A stretch of 11,902 bases of DNA from Lachnospiraceae bacterium UBA7160 (GTDB lineage Bacteria > Bacillota > Clostridia > Lachnospirales > Lachnospiraceae), in assembly GCA_002491565.1 (NCBI GenBank), contig DKWE01000070.1:36934-48835 (forward strand). Direction: 5' to 3'. The translations under genes were made by a program, and so were the position numbers. The notes below the pieces were generated by a model. The model saw only the letters and a program-made list of their open reading frames with translations, did not search any database and was not told where the DNA came from. This document shows, piece by piece, positions 5,702 to 11,902 of this stretch. The stretch's first letter is position 1. Each line of letters begins with the position of its first letter.

Positions 5702-7303
5702 ATGAAAAAGAGAACGATTGCATTACTGATGTCAGCGGCAATGGCAACGAGCATGATCGCAGCTACACTGACAGCGTGCGCAGAAGAGGGCGATACTTGG
5801 GCAAACTGGGCGGACGTTGACACTTCCGAGCATGTTGTGATTACCTACATGACGACCGGTGACAAGCCGGAGGGCGAGGCTCTGGAAAATCTGAACGCCA
5901 TGATGGATCAGCTCAATGCGATTCTGACTGAGAAGGTAAACGCAGAGCTTGCGATTCAGTTCATTTCCTGGACCGACTATCTCTCCAACTACAACCTGAC
6001 ACTGGCTTCTATGGATGGCTCCGTAGACCTGGTAGGTACAGCTTCTGACTGGCTGGATGCATGGCCAAATGCAAAGAACGGCGCGTTCCTGGAGCTTTCC
6101 GAGGATATGCTTCAGACGTATGCTCCGGCTACCTGGGCGAGTGTTCCGGCGGAGAACTGGGAAATGTGTAAGTATGACGGCGAGATCTATCTGATGCCGG
6201 AGGATGGCTACACACAGTGGACGAACCATGGCTTCGCATACCGCCTTGATTGGGCGAGAGAAGCGGGGCTGGAGAATGGCGTGCACAGCTGGGAGGATAT
6301 GACCACCTACTTCCAGCATGTAAAAGAAGCACATCCGGAGCTGAAGTACATGTGGGATTCGGACGGAACAAACTATGCAACGATGGTGGGCGGCTGGATT
6401 AGCTCCCACAGCAACTACATTTCCATCGACGGCCTGAACAGCGGCGCGATGTGGGGCGGCACAAAGGAAACTCCGTATACGATTTATTCTCCGTATGTGA
6501 CGGATACCGATTCGCTGGTAGAATTTGCAAAGCTGATGAAGGAATGGGATGAGCTCGGCGTATGGCCGACCGACGTGCTGAACAACAACGGCGCAGACAA
6601 CCGCATGGAGTTCCGGAGCGGCCAGGTAGCAGCAGAGCAGCACCACACCCAGACCTGGGCGGATCTGTGCAGCAAGAATGAAGCGAACAAGATTTATCAG
6701 GATGATGAGGATGCAGAGGTAGGATTCTTCTACTTTGGTGAGGAAACCGGCAACCTGACTTCTCTGAATATCACGCATGGTGCAATGGCTGTTTCCGCAG
6801 CAAGCGAGAACCCGGAGAGAGCGCTCATGGTTTATGACCTGATCCGCAACGACCAGGCTTGCTACCGCCTGTTCAACTTCGGTATCGAGGGCGTTTCCTA
6901 TGAGGTTGTTGATGATGTCTACAAGAAGGAGCCGGAAGGATACAATTCTGATACGCAGAATATTAACGGTATGACGAACTTCTGGTGGGGACGTAACGAT
7001 ACGCTGGATCTGAAGAATTCCACAAACAACTGGGAAGCAATCAATGCGCTGTATGCAAAGTATGACGAGGTTGCTCAGCCGTATATGTATGGCCAGTTCG
7101 TTGCAGATGTAGATTCGATTTCCTCTCAGATCAACAACATTTCTGAGATTCACACGAACTACATGAAGCAGATCGCTTACGGCAAGTACAGCGGAACAGC
7201 AGAAGAGATCGTTGCAGAGTATCAGCAGGCTCTGATCGATGCAGGCATCGAGGATGTAACAGCAGAGCTGCAGGCTCAGATCACGGAGCTGTACGGCGAG
7301 TGA
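5702..7303 (+). CDS. ABC sugar importer substrate-binding lipoprotein, LplA type
   Basis: Captures the sugar outside the cell and delivers it to the two permeases encoded upstream. It has 533 residues, the large size typical of LplA-like binding proteins. The signal peptide starts MKKR, has a hydrophobic core, and ends in the lipobox LTAC with the lipid-modified Cys at residue 26. Mature protein is acidic and rich in Trp, Tyr and Asn (for example EDGYTQWTNHGFAYRLDWAR and NFWWGRNDTLD), as expected of a carbohydrate-binding cleft. GGAGG lies 9 nt before the ATG. It is third in the operon, after a 156-nt spacer with a stem-loop, and is closed by a strong terminator. There is no glycoside hydrolase gene beside it, so the substrate (probably an oligosaccharide) remains unknown. 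Confidence 0.94.
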   Translation: MKKRTIALLMSAAMATSMIAATLTACAEEGDTWANWADVDTSEHVVITYMTTGDKPEGEALENLNAMMDQLNAILTEKVNAELAIQFISWTDYLSNYNLTLASMDGSVDLVGTASDWLDAWPNAKNGAFLELSEDMLQTYAPATWASVPAENWEMCKYDGEIYLMPEDGYTQWTNHGFAYRLDWAREAGLENGVHSWEDMTTYFQHVKEAHPELKYMWDSDGTNYATMVGGWISSHSNYISIDGLNSGAMWGGTKETPYTIYSPYVTDTDSLVEFAKLMKEWDELGVWPTDVLNNNGADNRMEFRSGQVAAEQHHTQTWADLCSKNEANKIYQDDEDAEVGFFYFGEETGNLTSLNITHGAMAVSAASENPERALMVYDLIRNDQACYRLFNFGIEGVSYEVVDDVYKKEPEGYNSDTQNINGMTNFWWGRNDTLDLKNSTNNWEAINALYAKYDEVAQPYMYGQFVADVDSISSQINNISEIHTNYMKQIAYGKYSGTAEEIVAEYQQALIDAGIEDVTAELQAQITELYGE

Positions 7304-7351
7304 TAAAGAAGCAAACGGGCAGCTGCAGTAAGGCAGCCTGAGAAATAAGAG

Positions 7352-7385
7352 AAAAAGCAGGGGCTTAAGATGCTCCTGCTTTTTT
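7352..7385 (+). terminator. Intrinsic terminator of the sugar importer operon
   Basis: Stem AAAAAGCAGGGGC (7352-7364) with GCTCCTGCTTTTT (7372-7384), one G-U wobble, loop TTAAGAT, ending in a run of T. It lies 48 bp after the binding-protein stop codon. Confidence 0.92.
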
Positions 7386-7414
7386 CAGTGGTGCACCTGA
7401 CTTGGGGGCGCAGC

Positions 7415-7552
7415 ATGGGGATTATCACGGTAGAGAAAATGAGCCAGTCCGGCATGCCATATACGTTGCTGATGTATCCGCCGGAGATTCAAAAGGAAAT
7501 TGTTTCGTTCTTTGCCGGATCGGGCTCCTGCCAGGAATCGGAGGAAGGATAA
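7415..7552 (+). CDS. Possible small ORF or gene remnant, 45 residues
   Basis: An open frame just after the importer terminator. From the ATG at 7415 it encodes 45 residues including MPYTLLMYPPEIQKEIVSFF, with codon choice like the neighbours. GGGGG lies 6 nt upstream and could serve as a weak ribosome site. No promoter is clear between the terminator and this start. The frame extends back in phase through the terminator to an ATG at 7370, which is not credible. I do not recognise it. It could be a real small protein, the tail of a lost gene, or chance. Confidence 0.25.
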   Translation: MGIITVEKMSQSGMPYTLLMYPPEIQKEIVSFFAGSGSCQESEEG

Positions 7553-7616
7553 CAGGTAGTGCGCCAAACACTGTAATGTACGTATAGGTTGGTCTTGTGT
7601 TTTGTATAAAAATGGC

Positions 7617-7645
7617 TTGAAATGCCGGGTTAGCTGTGCTATGAT
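7617..7645 (+). promoter_or_regulatory. Strong promoter for the 42-residue membrane protein gene
   Basis: TTGAAA (7617-7622), a 17-bp spacer and TATGAT (7640-7645), with TG one base before the -10 (extended -10). It lies 47 bp before the start codon. With no clear terminator before alaS it may also drive alaS. Confidence 0.8.
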
Positions 7646-7692
7646 GAAGATTGCCTTATGAACAGTTACGTAGTAAGAAAGGATGGATCGAG

Positions 7693-7821
7693 ATGGCAGC
7701 AGCATTTTTCAGCGAATTTTTATTGGAACTGGTCAAACTGATTGCCCTCGCGGCTGTTGCCCTTGCGGCGATTTTCTGTGGGAAGAAGCTGCGTGACCGC
7801 AAGGACGGAAAGTCGGCGTGA
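7693..7821 (+). CDS. Small single-span membrane protein, 42 residues, function unknown
   Basis: The product begins MAAAFFSEFLLELVKL, continues through the hydrophobic IALAAVALAAIFCG and ends in a strongly basic tail KKLRDRKDGKSA. This is one membrane helix (about residues 9-29) with the charged C-terminus predicted in the cytoplasm. AAAGGA is 9 nt before the ATG, and an excellent extended -10 promoter is 47 bp upstream, so it is very likely expressed. Similar 40-residue proteins with a hydrophobic helix followed by GKKLRD are familiar to me in Lachnospiraceae genomes. Some carry the clearly wrong label 'vanadium nitrogenase', and nothing here supports that. The gene precedes alaS by 291 bp with no obvious terminator between them. 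It could be an accessory subunit of a membrane protein, but no partner is indicated. Confidence 0.8.
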   Translation: MAAAFFSEFLLELVKLIALAAVALAAIFCGKKLRDRKDGKSA

Positions 7822-8112
7822 CAGTGCATGGAAAAGCGGATTGCCGGCAGTTCAGCTGCAGCAGGTTCCGGCTTCATGTGCTGGAAGGTCCTTCGCAGGC
7901 TGCGTCCAGTGTACGTGAATGAGAGAATACACCAGCTGGGATACCCTGCGACATCGCCGGTGTGACAATGCGGCGGATGGCAAAACAGGCAGTGCGGTCA
8001 GGCTGGATCTAATCGTGCCGGCACACTGGTTTGACAGGCAGGCGGATGGCGTTCGAATAACCGTGCCGGAGTGTAGTTCCAGGGCGCGGGATGACAGGTT
8101 GGAGGAATTGTT
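7822..8112. other. Leader region before alaS, no recognised element
   Basis: About 290 bp of GC-rich sequence. Many Firmicute alaS genes carry a T-box here. I find no GGGTGG-type T-box core and no terminator-antiterminator pair with a T-run. A frame from 7919 to 8116 would overlap the alaS start, but it has no ribosome site, uses rare codons (CGA, CTA, several AGG) and resembles nothing known. GGCGGATGGC occurs exactly twice (7972-7981, 8041-8050), and CGTGCCGG twice (8014-8021, 8062-8069). A perfect TTGACA lies at 8031-8036, with only a poor -10 (CGAATA) 17 bp downstream. Confidence 0.4.
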
Positions 8113-10752
8113 GTGAAGAAATACGGAGTAAATGAGTTACGGAAGATGTACCTTGACTTCTTTAAGAGCAAGGACCATCTGGTGATGAACAGCTTTTCGC
8201 TGGTGCCTCATAATGATAAGAGCCTGCTTCTGATCAATGCAGGCATGGCGCCGCTGAAGCCATATTTTACCGGGGCGGAGATTCCGCCGAAGCGCCGCGT
8301 TGCGACATGCCAGAAGTGCATCCGCACAGGCGATATTGAGAATGTCGGAAAGACAGCGCGTCACGGCACCTTTTTTGAGATGCTGGGGAATTTTTCGTTT
8401 GGCGATTATTTTAAGCAGGAAGCGATTTCCTGGTCATGGGAATTCCTGACCCGGGTAGTCGGTCTGGACCCGGAGCGCCTGTATCCGTCCGTCTACCTGG
8501 AGGATGATGAGGCGTGGAATATCTGGCATGATGAGATCGGGATTCCGGCAGAGCGTATTTTCCGCTTTGGCAAGGAGGACAATTTCTGGGAGCATGGCGC
8601 AGGACCGTGCGGACCATGCTCGGAGATTTACTATGACCGCGGGGAGAAGTATGGCTGCGGAAAGCCGGATTGTACGGTTGGCTGTGACTGCGACCGCTAT
8701 ATAGAAGTTTGGAATAATGTCTTCACCCAGTTTGAGAACGACGGGGAAGGACATTATGAGCTGCTGAAGCAGAAGAATATCGACACCGGTATGGGATTGG
8801 AGCGTCTGGCAGTCGTTGTGCAGGAAGTGGATTCGATTTTTGATGTCGATACGATGCAGGCGCTGCGCGACCGTGTCTGCGCATTTGCAAAGACAGAGTA
8901 TAAGAAGGATGAGACGAAGGATATTTCGATTCGTCTGATCGTTGACCATATCCGTTCCGCGACGTTTATGATTTCGGACGGTATCATGCCGACGAATGAG
9001 GGCCGCGGATATGTGCTGCGCCGTCTGATCCGCCGCGCAGCACGCCATGGCAGAATGCTCGGGATCGAGGGCACGTTCCTCTCGGAGCTGAGCAAGACTG
9101 TCATCGAGGGTTCCCGGGATGGCTATCCGGAGCTGGAGGAGAAGAAGGACTTCATCTTCAAGGTGCTCGCGCAGGAGGAAGAGAAGTTCAATAAGACGAT
9201 TGACCAGGGCCTGAACATGCTCTCCGGTCTGGAGGCAGAGATGGCGGCAAAGGGTGAGAAGACCTTAAATGGCGCGAATGCGTTCATGCTCTATGACACC
9301 TATGGATTCCCGCTCGATCTGACGAAGGAGATCCTGGAGGAGAAGGGCTATACGATTGACGAGGAAGGCTTCCATGTATGCATGGAGGAGCAGCGGGTCA
9401 AGGCGCGTACCGCACGTGCGGTCACGAACTATATGGGCGCGGACGCGACAGTGTATGATCAGATCCCGGCGGCTGTGACCTCTGAGTTTGTCGGTTATGA
9501 TACATTGACCTGCGAGTCGAAGATCTCTGTTCTTACGACGGAGAAGGAGATTACGGAGGCACTGACAGACGGTGTGCGCGGGACAGTGATTGTGGAAAAG
9601 ACTCCATTCTACGGGACAATGGGCGGCCAGACGGGTGACAAGGGTGAGATCACCTGCCCGGAGGGACGTTTCGTGGTTGAGGATACGATTCATCTGCTTG
9701 GCGGCAAGATCGGACATGTCGGGTATATGGCAGAGGGCATGATGAAGACCGGAGATACAGTAACGCTGACGGTCGAGGCACATGCTCACCAGAATACGTG
9801 CAAGAATCACAGTGCGACGCATCTGCTGCAGAAGGCGCTGAAGACGGTGCTTGGTTCCCATGTTGAGCAGAAGGGTTCTCTGGTGACACCGGACCGCCTG
9901 CGGTTTGACTTCTCTCATTTCCAGGCGATGACAGCAGAAGAGCTGGAGCGCGTGGAGGCGATGGTCAATGAAGAGATCGCCGCTTCTCTTCCGGTCGTGA
10001 CACAGGTGATGAGTCTCGATGACGCGAAGAAGACGGGCGCGATGGCGCTGTTTGATGAGAAGTATGGAGACCAGGTGCGCGTCGTATCGATGGGCGACTT
10101 CTCGAAGGAGCTTTGTGGCGGTACACATGTCGGTAATACTGCCGAGGTCGGTACCTTTAAGATTGTCTCAGAGGCAGGTGTGGCGGCAGGCGTCCGCAGA
10201 ATTGAAGCACTGACCGGCGACGGCGTATTTGCACATTATAAAAAGGAAGAAAAAGAACTGGAAGAGATCGCAAAGCTGCTGAAGACGACTCCGGCAGGCA
10301 TTCCGGATAAGGTGGCGGGGCTGCTTGCGGAGATCAAAGCGCTTTCCAGTGAGAATGAGTCCCTGAAGAGCAAGCTTGCAAAGGATGCGCTTGGGGATGT
10401 CATGGATCAGGTTGTGGAGGTCTCCGGCGTGAAGCTTCTTGCTGCAAAGCTGGAAGGCGTCGATATGAATGGCCTGCGTGAGCTGGGGGATCAGCTGCGT
10501 GAGAAGCTGGGGGAAGGTGTCGTATTGCTTGCCTCAGTCAATGAGGGTAAGGTCAGCCTGATGGCAGCGGCGACGGAAGGCGCGATGAAGCTCGGCGCAC
10601 ATGCCGGCAATCTGATTAAGGGAGTCGCATCGCTCGTAGGTGGCGGCGGCGGCGGTCGTCCGAATATGGCGCAGGCAGGCGGCAAGAATCCGTCGGGCGT
10701 TGAGGCCGCACTCGAAAAAGCAAAGGAAGTACTGGCGGGGCAGTTGCACTAG
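8113..10752 (+). CDS. alaS: Alanine--tRNA ligase (alanyl-tRNA synthetase)
   Basis: Charges tRNA-Ala with alanine and hydrolyses mischarged Ser/Gly-tRNA-Ala. It has 879 residues, full length for bacterial AlaRS. The class II catalytic core opens with ELRKMYLDFFKSKDH and contains LLINAGMAPLKPYF, RVATCQKCIRTGDIENVG and the GPCGPCSE motif, followed by a cysteine-rich KYGCGKPDCTVGCDCDRYIE insert. The editing domain carries the zinc set HSATH (His566, His570) and CGGTH (Cys668, His672), all intact. The C-terminal DHHA1-type domain contains a six-glycine stretch at about 843-848 followed by RPNMAQAGG. It starts at GTG, with GGAGG 7 nt upstream. It may be read from its own weak promoter or from the upstream small-protein promoter. 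Nothing appears broken. Confidence 0.98.
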   Translation: MKKYGVNELRKMYLDFFKSKDHLVMNSFSLVPHNDKSLLLINAGMAPLKPYFTGAEIPPKRRVATCQKCIRTGDIENVGKTARHGTFFEMLGNFSFGDYFKQEAISWSWEFLTRVVGLDPERLYPSVYLEDDEAWNIWHDEIGIPAERIFRFGKEDNFWEHGAGPCGPCSEIYYDRGEKYGCGKPDCTVGCDCDRYIEVWNNVFTQFENDGEGHYELLKQKNIDTGMGLERLAVVVQEVDSIFDVDTMQALRDRVCAFAKTEYKKDETKDISIRLIVDHIRSATFMISDGIMPTNEGRGYVLRRLIRRAARHGRMLGIEGTFLSELSKTVIEGSRDGYPELEEKKDFIFKVLAQEEEKFNKTIDQGLNMLSGLEAEMAAKGEKTLNGANAFMLYDTYGFPLDLTKEILEEKGYTIDEEGFHVCMEEQRVKARTARAVTNYMGADATVYDQIPAAVTSEFVGYDTLTCESKISVLTTEKEITEALTDGVRGTVIVEKTPFYGTMGGQTGDKGEITCPEGRFVVEDTIHLLGGKIGHVGYMAEGMMKTGDTVTLTVEAHAHQNTCKNHSATHLLQKALKTVLGSHVEQKGSLVTPDRLRFDFSHFQAMTAEELERVEAMVNEEIAASLPVVTQVMSLDDAKKTGAMALFDEKYGDQVRVVSMGDFSKELCGGTHVGNTAEVGTFKIVSEAGVAAGVRRIEALTGDGVFAHYKKEEKELEEIAKLLKTTPAGIPDKVAGLLAEIKALSSENESLKSKLAKDALGDVMDQVVEVSGVKLLAAKLEGVDMNGLRELGDQLREKLGEGVVLLASVNEGKVSLMAAATEGAMKLGAHAGNLIKGVASLVGGGGGGRPNMAQAGGKNPSGVEAALEKAKEVLAGQLH

Positions 10753-10769
10753 AATTAGGATGATCCGCA

Positions 10770-10802
10770 GGCGTGCCGGCTGTGAATAATAACACGCTTT
10801 TT
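10770..10802 (+). terminator. Weak candidate terminator after alaS
   Basis: GCGTG (10771-10775) can pair with CACGC (10793-10797), followed directly by TTTTT. Outer arms ATCCGCA (10763-10769) and TGCGGAT (10802-10808) are also complementary and could extend the structure across the T-run. The inner stem is short and its loop long, so termination is probably partial. Confidence 0.4.
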
Positions 10803-10842
10803 GCGGATTGTATCAGGATTTTGTTAATTTTGCAAAAAGTAG

Positions 10843-10870
10843 TTGACGAAAGCAGAAAATCTGGTATAAT
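10843..10870 (+). promoter_or_regulatory. Sigma-A-type promoter of rpsU
   Basis: TTGACG (10843-10848) and perfect TATAAT (10865-10870) with a 16-bp spacer. Transcription would begin near 10877, leaving a leader of about 70 nt before the S21 start codon. Expected strength is high, fitting a ribosomal protein gene. Confidence 0.9.
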
Positions 10871-10891
10871 ACTTATTAGTGCAATAAAATA

Positions 10892-10930
10892 CCCAGACAG
10901 TTGTATTCTGCACAATCTACAACTGGAGGG
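10892..10930 (+). promoter_or_regulatory. Hairpin leader of rpsU next to its Shine-Dalgarno sequence
   Basis: CAGTTGTA (10898-10905) pairs perfectly with TACAACTG (10918-10925) around a 12-base loop. CCC (10892-10894) can then pair with GGG (10928-10930) inside the GGAGGGAGG ribosome site. Folding would therefore partly cover the ribosome site, a typical arrangement for translational autoregulation of ribosomal proteins. The pairing is seen, the regulatory role is inference. Confidence 0.55.
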
Positions 10931-10947
10931 AGGTTGGGTGTGAGACA

Positions 10948-11124
10948 ATGTCAAATGTTATCGTAAAAGAAAACGAGACTCTGGACAGTGCTTTGCGTCG
11001 TTTCAAAAGAAACTGCGCGAAGGCGGGTATCCAGCAGGAAATTCGTAAAAGAGAGCATTACGAAAAGCCGAGCGTAAGACGTAAGAAAAAGTCTGAAGCA
11101 GCAAGAAAACGTAAATATAACTAA
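10948..11124 (+). CDS. rpsU: 30S ribosomal protein S21
   Basis: Small basic protein of the 30S subunit platform near the 3' end of 16S rRNA. The 58 residues are standard for Firmicutes. It begins MSNVIVKENETLDSALRRFKRNCAKAG and continues through QQEIRKREHYEKPSVRRKKKSEAARKRKYN, all recognisable S21. No other in-frame start lies between the ribosome site and the ATG. GGAGGGAGG ends about 14 nt upstream, a longer gap than usual. The gene is monocistronic, with its own promoter, leader hairpin and terminator. Confidence 0.97.
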   Translation: MSNVIVKENETLDSALRRFKRNCAKAGIQQEIRKREHYEKPSVRRKKKSEAARKRKYN

Positions 11125-11144
11125 ATTTTATATGTGCAGTTGAG

Positions 11145-11172
11145 TGGAGTGTTGACAAAACACTCCATTTTT
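11145..11172 (+). terminator. Intrinsic terminator of rpsU
   Basis: TGGAGTGTT (11145-11153) and AACACTCCA (11159-11167) form a perfect 9-bp stem with loop GACAA, followed by TTTTT. It begins 20 bp after the S21 stop codon. Confidence 0.92.
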
Positions 11173-11180
11173 ACTATCAT
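11152..11180 (+). promoter_or_regulatory. Promoter of the PF06541 gene, nested in the rpsU terminator
   Basis: Perfect TTGACA (11152-11157) and TATCAT (11175-11180) with a 17-bp spacer. The -35 box lies in the loop and left arm of the rpsU terminator hairpin, and the spacer contains its right arm and T-run. The downstream leader would be about 55 nt. Confidence 0.7.
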
Positions 11181-11241
11181 ACAAAAGAAGTTTGGAAAGA
11201 GAAAAAGAGAACATATCCTGAAAGTTTGAGAGAGATCATAT

Positions 11242-11811
11242 ATGTGGTGGAATAAAGTAATATTTGGATGGAGCGCGTACCATGTGGTACTATGGTTTTT
11301 AATTTACAGTATATTAGGATGGATTGTGGAATCCATCTATATGTCGGTATGTAACAGAAAAATAACGAACAGAGGGTTTGCAAAAGGACCTATGTGCCCG
11401 ATCTACGGCTTTGGCGCGCTGACGGTGTTTTTCCTTTTAAGACCTTACAGCGGCAATCCGGTCCGCCTGTTTTTTATGGGCATGTTTCTTGCGACTGCGC
11501 TGGAATTCATGACGGCGCGCATTATGCAGAGGATTTTCGGGGAAATCTGGTGGGATTACCGGGAGAAGCCTTTTAATTACCGGGGGATCATCTGTCTGGA
11601 AAGTTCGGTAGCCTGGGGCTTTTATACGTTGGGGTTATTTCTGTTTTTACATAATATCGTAGTAAATATGGTAGACCGTCTTCCGTCCATTGTAGGAAAG
11701 GTTGGAGGCAGTGTCATCCTGGCGTTGTATACCGTAGATTTCATGAAGGCAATGTACAGGGAGAAGAAAGGGGAGGTTTTTAAAAATTTCAAAAAAGGTA
11801 TTGACGGATGA
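11242..11811 (+). CDS. PF06541-type membrane protein (putative ABC transporter permease, type IV)
   Basis: An integral membrane protein of 189 residues. The family pattern is clear: ILGWIVESIYMS near residues 24-35, NRGFAKGPMCPIYGFGAL near 43-60, WWDYREKPFNYRGIICLESSVAWG near 99-122. Hydrophobic spans lie near 13-30, 55-67, 75-92, 117-137 and 150-163. The C-terminal tail is basic (REKKGEVFKNFKKG) and probably cytoplasmic. The family is labelled a putative ABC permease, but no ATPase or binding protein is nearby and its function is not established. The ribosome site is weak, GAGAGAG about 7 nt before the ATG. It has its own promoter overlapping the rpsU terminator and its own terminator. Confidence 0.88.
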   Translation: MWWNKVIFGWSAYHVVLWFLIYSILGWIVESIYMSVCNRKITNRGFAKGPMCPIYGFGALTVFFLLRPYSGNPVRLFFMGMFLATALEFMTARIMQRIFGEIWWDYREKPFNYRGIICLESSVAWGFYTLGLFLFLHNIVVNMVDRLPSIVGKVGGSVILALYTVDFMKAMYREKKGEVFKNFKKGIDG

Positions 11812-11845
11812 AGCCAGGAAGGCTATACTGTAACCGTCAAGGGCA

Positions 11846-11879
11846 AGGGTGCCGTATCGTAGGATGCGGCACTCTTTTT
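11846..11879 (+). terminator. Intrinsic terminator after the PF06541 gene
   Basis: AGGGTGCCGTATC (11846-11858) pairs with GATGCGGCACTCT (11863-11875) in a 13-bp stem with two G-U wobbles and loop GTAG. A T-run follows to 11879. Confidence 0.92.
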
Positions 11880-11881
11880 GG

Positions 11882-11900
11882 TGCGCCCAGTATGGGCGCA
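11882..11900. repeat. Perfect inverted repeat at the window edge
   Basis: TGCGCCCA (11882-11889) and TGGGCGCA (11893-11900), a perfect 8-bp inverted repeat with spacer GTA, 2 bp from the end of the window. It may be the stem of a second terminator in tandem or a dispersed palindromic element. The following bases are not visible. Confidence 0.6.
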
Positions 11901-11902
11901 AT

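Noticed and set aside
5732..7153. 473-codon reverse-strand frame inside the binding-protein gene
   Set aside because: It lies wholly antisense to a clear lipoprotein gene. The length reflects codon bias of the real gene, and it shows no motif or promoter.
7919..8116. 65-codon frame overlapping the alaS start by 4 bp
   Set aside because: The stop/start overlap looks operon-like, but there is no ribosome site, several rare codons, and no recognisable protein. The alaS GTG has its own GGAGG.
9265..10128. 287-codon reverse-strand frame inside alaS
   Set aside because: Antisense to a conserved, intact synthetase. The product has a His/Arg/Leu-rich composition typical of an antisense shadow.

Overview
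The window looks like chromosomal DNA of a low-to-mid GC Gram-positive anaerobe, most probably a gut Clostridium of the Lachnospiraceae type. This rests on AGGAGG-type ribosome binding sites, sigma-A promoters with 16-17 bp spacers, an LplABC-style sugar importer with no ATPase gene of its own, a 58-residue S21, a PF06541 membrane protein and a tiny 42-residue membrane protein of a kind seen in that family. The taxonomic call is inference from protein style and layout, not from a search.

Layout, left to right. A class I DAHP synthase gene (minus strand, to 1071) has a 170-nt leader and a good promoter. Diverging from it is a stand-alone sirohaem-synthase-type dehydrogenase (1373-1843). Next comes a sugar-uptake locus. 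It has a LacI-family repressor gene (1967-3034) with its own promoter, then a 626-bp gap holding a strong terminator, a second promoter and an operator. After that come two permease genes (3661-4623, 4643-5545) and a large lipoprotein binding protein gene (5702-7303), closed by a terminator. The repressor promoter and the permease promoter each carry almost the same 14-bp palindrome just downstream of the -10 box. This suggests one small regulon in which the repressor controls both itself and the importer.

The right third is housekeeping. A 42-residue single-span membrane protein (7693-7821) has a strong extended -10 promoter. It is followed by alanyl-tRNA synthetase (8113-10752), ribosomal protein S21 (10948-11124) and a PF06541 membrane protein (11242-11811). 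S21 has a hairpin leader that brings its Shine-Dalgarno sequence next to a stem. The -35 box for the last gene sits inside the S21 terminator hairpin.

I found no phage, transposon, CRISPR, tRNA or rRNA sequence. Nothing here is convincingly a new multi-gene system. The points worth a second look are regulatory: the shared operator pair, the terminator-promoter overlap, the S21 leader, the stem-loop before the binding-protein gene, the small membrane protein, and the unexplained 390 bp after the repressor gene.
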